Shown here: positions 60,451 to 64,000 of the stretch, one piece after another
Layout of the letters: each line of letters starts with the position of its first letter
Position numbering within the stretch: the stretch's first letter is position 1
Position numbers and translations under genes: made by a program
Notes under the pieces: generated by a model
What the model was told of the DNA's origin: nothing
The model's input: only the letters and a program-made list of their open reading frames with translations
The model's database searches: none
DNA from: JAQWCH01 sp050952725
GTDB lineage: Bacteria; Bacillota_I; Bacilli_A; RFN20; CAG-826
Assembly (NCBI GenBank): GCA_050952725.1
Contig: JBMNLN010000001.1
Location: 124,001-188,000 of the forward strand
DNA: 64,000 bases
Direction: 5' to 3'

Positions 60451-62656
60451 CTGTCTTCTTCTTTCCTTTCCGTTTTTGTTTACTGAGTTTCATCCGGGCA
60501 ATTCGCTCGCGAATAATCGCTGGCATTTCAACTTTAGGGGCCCGTGGGTCAAGCAGCCAAGTAGCCGCGCTATGGGTTTCGCTAATCTTGAACATTGGCG
60601 GCTCTTCTTCAAAGTCAATTTTAAGGGCGTATTTATTGCGTTCTGCAAAAGCATCACCTTTGGGGGGATAAATCATATTCGGCGGAGTGCCTGGGATTGA
60701 TTCTAGTTTTTCTTTGGTGTCTAAGTCGGGCATTGACGAGAGAAGCGCCCAAGTATATGGATGGGCTGGCGAATAGAAAATATCTTCAGTGGTACCATAT
60801 TCGACAATTTTACCAGCGTACATAACCGCGACTTCATCGGCCATATTAGCAACCACCCCAAGGTCATGGGTAATGAAGAGAATAGAAAGGTTACGCCGCG
60901 CCTTTAAATCATTAATCAACTCGAGGATTTGCGCTTGAATCGTAACATCAAGCGCGGTGGTAGGTTCATCGCAAATGAGAATTTCTGGTTCCGCACTCAA
61001 GGCAATCGCAATCACGATTCTTTGTCGCATCCCCCCTGAGAATTCAAATGGGTATTGACGGAATCGAGCCCGTGCTTCTGGAATCGCAACTTCCTCCATC
61101 AGTTTAATCGCATTTTCTTTGGCTTCCGTTTTGGACAGCTTATAAACTGAATCTTTGGCTTTTTGCTTTAAATAATTCACGAGTAGTTGTGAAATCTTAT
61201 CCCATTTCTTGTACTTGCGTCGACCGAATTTACTAATTACCGATTCGTACTTTTTCGTCGCCGCATCAAGGGTGGAGATCATATCGTTGAGAATGTCCTC
61301 AAGCGCGATGAGTTTTTTCGGGGCAACTCGATAATCGAGTTGACGACCACGAGCAAGTTTGCGTTCATAAACCCTTGTTTGCCAAGCAAAACGCCGTTCT
61401 TCTCGAGCGTTCATCCTTTTCGCCAAGAAATATTTTTTCGTATCGGCTAGAAGCGAGTTAATCAGAATGAAGATCGCGCTATCTTTTTGGGTTTTAAGGG
61501 GTTCGATTGAATTATCGACAACTGGTTTTAAAACCTTAATTTTATTAATTAGTTCTTTTTTCTCAATTTGACCACGTTTTAAATATGCTCTTAAGTCAGC
61601 GTTTAAAACAAGAACCGCACGCTTATATTCAAGGGTTTTATAAATACTATGTTCTAAGGCGGCTCTAATGTAGGTGCTAAATTCTGGTAAGAACATCTGT
61701 TCGATATATTCTTTCGTGATCTCATTGATCTTTTTAAAAGACTCTCCGCTTAAATTAGCTTCTGGGTTTTTATGAATATAAAATCCTAGGTTAAAAAAGT
61801 CAATTTCCGTTCTCGCTAAGATTTTATCAAGACTTTTTTGGACTGCTGTTAATTTAGCAACGTTTTCTTTAATTAAAGCTGGGCGATCAACTGCGGTTAC
61901 TTTTCTCCGTTCTTTATAAGCGGAAACAACCTCTTCTAAAAGGAGTTCGTTGCGCTTTAATTCTTCTCCAATTCCGTAAAGGAAATAGGCGTCGTTAATT
62001 TTTGTTAATTTACGATGCATGGCCTTAAGTTGTCCCGAGAGATCACCTTGATATTTATGCTTGACTCGTAAAGTAATGTCTTTTAGTTTTGAGGAAACAT
62101 CAGTCACATGATTTTTCGCTTTATTAAAAGAGGTTTCAAGTTCACCACCTTTTAAACTCGCTTCTTTAAAATCATTGATAAGTTCGTTAATTTTCGCTTC
62201 ATCAAGATTATCTTTTTCTTTGGTTTCCATCATCGCCGCATGTAAATGACGGAGCATATTTTTAAAATCACGCTTCGCTGCTTGGCGTTTAGCTTTATTT
62301 TTTAGAAGCATCGCTTCGGTAATCTGTTTTCCCACGCGGACAATCGGATTAAGCGATGAAAGCGGATCTTGGAAAATCATCGCGATTTTATCACCGCGAA
62401 TATTGTACATATCCTGTTCGCTGCAACGGAGCAAATCTTGTCCATCATAAAAAATTTCACCCGATTCAATAATCACGTTACCAGCTGAAATTCCTAAAAT
62501 TGCTTTGGAGGTAACTGATTTCCCCGACCCAGATTCGCCGACAATTGCGAGTGTTTTACCTTTTTCGAGTTTAAAGGAAATATCACGAACAGCCTTAACT
62601 GTACCATTTTGCGTCCAAAAGGAAATCTTTAAACGTTTAACTTCTAAAATAGCTAT
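60440..62656 (-). CDS. oppD: Oligopeptide ABC transporter ATPase OppD, very large insertion and apparent AUA start
   Basis: 738 aa from the proposed start; normal OppD is ~330-360. The frame is open from 62662 and encodes AILEVKRLKISFWTQNGTV, then Walker A AIVGESGSGKSVTSKA, yet the first ATG (62476) comes after Walker A. No ATG, GTG or TTG exists in frame upstream; the first codons are TCA-ATA-ATA-GCT. GAGGGAG at 62666-62672 sits nine bases before the ATA at 62654-62656, where the family's Met normally lies. Q-loop MIFQDPLSSLNP is near residue 95, while signature FSGGMRQR comes only near ~535. The ~370 residues between are Lys/Glu-rich and helical. A base error at the start codon cannot be excluded. 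Confidence 0.85.
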   Translation of the reverse strand: MAILEVKRLKISFWTQNGTVKAVRDISFKLEKGKTLAIVGESGSGKSVTSKAILGISAGNVIIESGEIFYDGQDLLRCSEQDMYNIRGDKIAMIFQDPLSSLNPIVRVGKQITEAMLLKNKAKRQAAKRDFKNMLRHLHAAMMETKEKDNLDEAKINELINDFKEASLKGGELETSFNKAKNHVTDVSSKLKDITLRVKHKYQGDLSGQLKAMHRKLTKINDAYFLYGIGEELKRNELLLEEVVSAYKERRKVTAVDRPALIKENVAKLTAVQKSLDKILARTEIDFFNLGFYIHKNPEANLSGESFKKINEITKEYIEQMFLPEFSTYIRAALEHSIYKTLEYKRAVLVLNADLRAYLKRGQIEKKELINKIKVLKPVVDNSIEPLKTQKDSAIFILINSLLADTKKYFLAKRMNAREERRFAWQTRVYERKLARGRQLDYRVAPKKLIALEDILNDMISTLDAATKKYESVISKFGRRKYKKWDKISQLLVNYLKQKAKDSVYKLSKTEAKENAIKLMEEVAIPEARARFRQYPFEFSGGMRQRIVIAIALSAEPEILICDEPTTALDVTIQAQILELINDLKARRNLSILFITHDLGVVANMADEVAVMYAGKIVEYGTTEDIFYSPAHPYTWALLSSMPDLDTKEKLESIPGTPPNMIYPPKGDAFAERNKYALKIDFEEEPPMFKISETHSAATWLLDPRAPKVEMPAIIRERIARMKLSKQKRKGKKKTDEK

Positions 62657-64000
62657 TATTGATCACTCCCTCTTAATGTCGGGTTAAAGGCATCCCGTAG
62701 CCCGTTGCCAAATAGGTTAAAACAAATCATAAGCAGCGAAATAATAATCGCTGGGAAAATCATCAGTGATGGATAAGACATCCAAATGGAGCTCGCATCA
62801 CTCAGTAAGGTTCCTAGTGATGTCGTTTTCGCTCCACCTAATTTAACAATTCCTAAGTATGAGAGCATACTCTCAGAAAAGATCACGCTCGGAATGACTA
62901 AAACGGATGAGGTAATCAGTGTCCCCAGAGTATTGGGGAAAATATGCTTCCACATAATCCGGCGGTTACTCGCGCCTAAAGTTCGAGCGGACATGACATA
63001 TTCTTGATTCTTAAAGCGGTAGAATTGGGCCCTGACTGCGCCCGCAGTGCCAATCCAGCCAGTGGCCACATAGGCAAACAGCAGACTAGCAAAAGAGCCG
63101 ATTTTAGCCGCCAAGTGCAATTGAAAGAGGGTAATCGTCACCACAAAAGGAACGCGAGCAAGAATATCGCTAATCCGTTCCATGATTAAATCAATCGTCC
63201 CGCCATAGTAGCCTTCAACCGCTCCATAAAGAGCCCCGATAACAAAGTTAATCGTACTAACCAAGACGGCAACAATTAAGGAAAGCCGAATACCAGTAGC
63301 CAGACGATAAATCATCGAATAACCTTGCGAATCAGTTCCGAATAAGTAGTTTGGTTCTCTTCCGTACATGTAGCGATAATAATTATAATAGAGGACGCGC
63401 ACGCGATATTGTGCGGTACTTGAGTCCCCTCCACCGGTATAAATCCGGTAGACGAAATTACCATCGAGATCGCGAAGATAGTTGTCTTCTAATTCGAGAT
63501 TTTCATTATATTTTTGCACAACCGGTACCCCATCAATAATTTTTACTGGGTCCGCTTTCCCCCTGGTCTTATACCAAAAGTTAGCCGCATCAGCGGTATC
63601 TTGACCATATGTGTATTCGTTGTTGGCGATTAAGGGATACATAATTTTCAGATTCTTTTCTTCTTCATAGGCACGGATAATCTCAAATTGATCTTGTTCA
63701 ATCGCGATATATTTAAACCCAACGGCTAAATATTGATCAACATTAGCGTCAAAACGATTTTCAATTGTGCCACCGACACTGGTGTGATAAGCTTTCATTT
63801 TCACCACTGGTTGATAATAGGAATCCATTGATTCAGCAATAGTTACGACTGGTTTTTCCTCACTAAATTCAGCCCCAACCCCTTTGGATAATTCATAGAG
63901 AATTGTGCGGTCTGTATAAACATTAGGAAGTGCCCCATCGACACCAAGACGATAAAAAGTTGTATCGCGTGGTCCTTTTTTGGAATAATAAGGATCCATC
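62656..64000 (-). CDS. oppC: Oligopeptide ABC transporter permease OppC (N-terminus outside window)
   Basis: At least 448 residues are visible and the frame continues past the window edge; the first Met in view is probably internal. Residues ~1-225 of the visible part are soluble and must be an enlarged extracytoplasmic domain (KGPRDTTFYRLGVDG, YGREPNYLFGTDSQGYSMIYRL). The second part is the standard permease domain: LSLIVAVLVSTINFVIGALYGAVEGYYGG, the EAA loop SARTLGASNRRIMWKHIFPNTLGTLIT, ending FNLFGNGLRDAFNPTLRGSDQ. The familiar GTDSQGxS motif (GTDxxGRD in most OppC) precedes it. The TAA shares a base with the oppD start. Confidence 0.9.
   Translation of the reverse strand, partial: MDPYYSKKGPRDTTFYRLGVDGALPNVYTDRTILYELSKGVGAEFSEEKPVVTIAESMDSYYQPVVKMKAYHTSVGGTIENRFDANVDQYLAVGFKYIAIEQDQFEIIRAYEEEKNLKIMYPLIANNEYTYGQDTADAANFWYKTRGKADPVKIIDGVPVVQKYNENLELEDNYLRDLDGNFVYRIYTGGGDSSTAQYRVRVLYYNYYRYMYGREPNYLFGTDSQGYSMIYRLATGIRLSLIVAVLVSTINFVIGALYGAVEGYYGGTIDLIMERISDILARVPFVVTITLFQLHLAAKIGSFASLLFAYVATGWIGTAGAVRAQFYRFKNQEYVMSARTLGASNRRIMWKHIFPNTLGTLITSSVLVIPSVIFSESMLSYLGIVKLGGAKTTSLGTLLSDASSIWMSYPSLMIFPAIIISLLMICFNLFGNGLRDAFNPTLRGSDQ

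Noticed and set aside
62474..62476. ATG 62476 as the true oppD start
   Set aside because: It would remove Walker A, although the upstream in-frame sequence encodes a perfect GESGSGKS and typical OppD N-terminus.

Overview
The window comes from a low-GC Gram-positive (Bacillota) chromosome. The best fit is an uncultured, probably host-associated member of the Bacilli near the Mollicutes/Erysipelotrichia branch, but I cannot name a genus. The evidence is as follows. The gene order matches the Bacillus housekeeping cluster yloU-yloV-recG-plsX-rnc-ftsY-ylxM-ffh-rpsP-khpA-rimM-trmD-rplS-rbgA-rnhB-dprA-topA-trmFO-xerC-rpsB-tsf-pyrH-frr-uppS-cdsA. Shine-Dalgarno sites are frequent and match the CCUCC at the 16S 3' end. 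The Opp ATPases carry long insertions like those described in mycoplasmas. The genetic code is standard: TGA ends trmD, the sugar-binding lipoprotein gene and the mannose isomerase gene, while TGG encodes Trp. Several genes usual in this neighbourhood are absent: smc, the acpP/fab genes, hslUV, codY and sucCD.

Layout. 1-23.7 kb is housekeeping. From left to right it holds cdsA (partial), uppS, frr, pyrH, tsf and rpsB; a lone secreted protein on the + strand; xerC, trmFO, topA, dprA, rnhB, rbgA, lepB, rplS and pfkB (-); rpsP, khpA, rimM, trmD and uppP (+); then ffh, ylxM, a small membrane protein, ftsY, rnc, plsX and recG (-). The + strand block 14.3-17.04 kb is reversed relative to the usual ffh-rpsP-...-trmD-rplS order and looks like a local inversion.

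23.9-50.5 kb is an accessory carbohydrate island lying between recG and fakA(yloV), which are close neighbours in Bacillus. Its core is a long minus-strand gene set (25.07-40.4 kb). It encodes an SGNH esterase, a CUT1-type sugar ABC importer (binding lipoprotein and two permeases), large surface proteins, a DUF4838-type lipoprotein, two PHP phosphoesterases, a stand-alone ABC ATPase, a membrane-anchored binding-protein-like protein and a six-helix membrane protein. Around it are a secreted paralogue, three putative glycosidases (one GH1), a ROK kinase, a mannose-6-phosphate isomerase fused to a kinase-like domain, an AraC regulator and a DJ-1/PfpI protein. Together these suggest capture of a decorated glycan, deacylation, import, cytoplasmic hydrolysis, phosphorylation and isomerisation to fructose-6-phosphate.

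50.7-53.4 kb holds fakA, yloU(asp23-like) and a PH-like membrane protein. 53.5-58.7 kb is one rRNA operon (16S-23S-5S, minus strand) without spacer tRNAs, with two candidate tandem promoters and complementary processing stems. 58.8-64 kb is the end of an oligopeptide ABC transporter operon (oppC partial, oppD, oppF) plus a small membrane protein. oppD has no ATG, GTG or TTG upstream of its Walker A motif and seems to start at AUA. Several genes (recG, rimM, trmFO, the island ATPase) have a TATAAT only 6-9 bases before the start codon, which suggests leaderless mRNAs.
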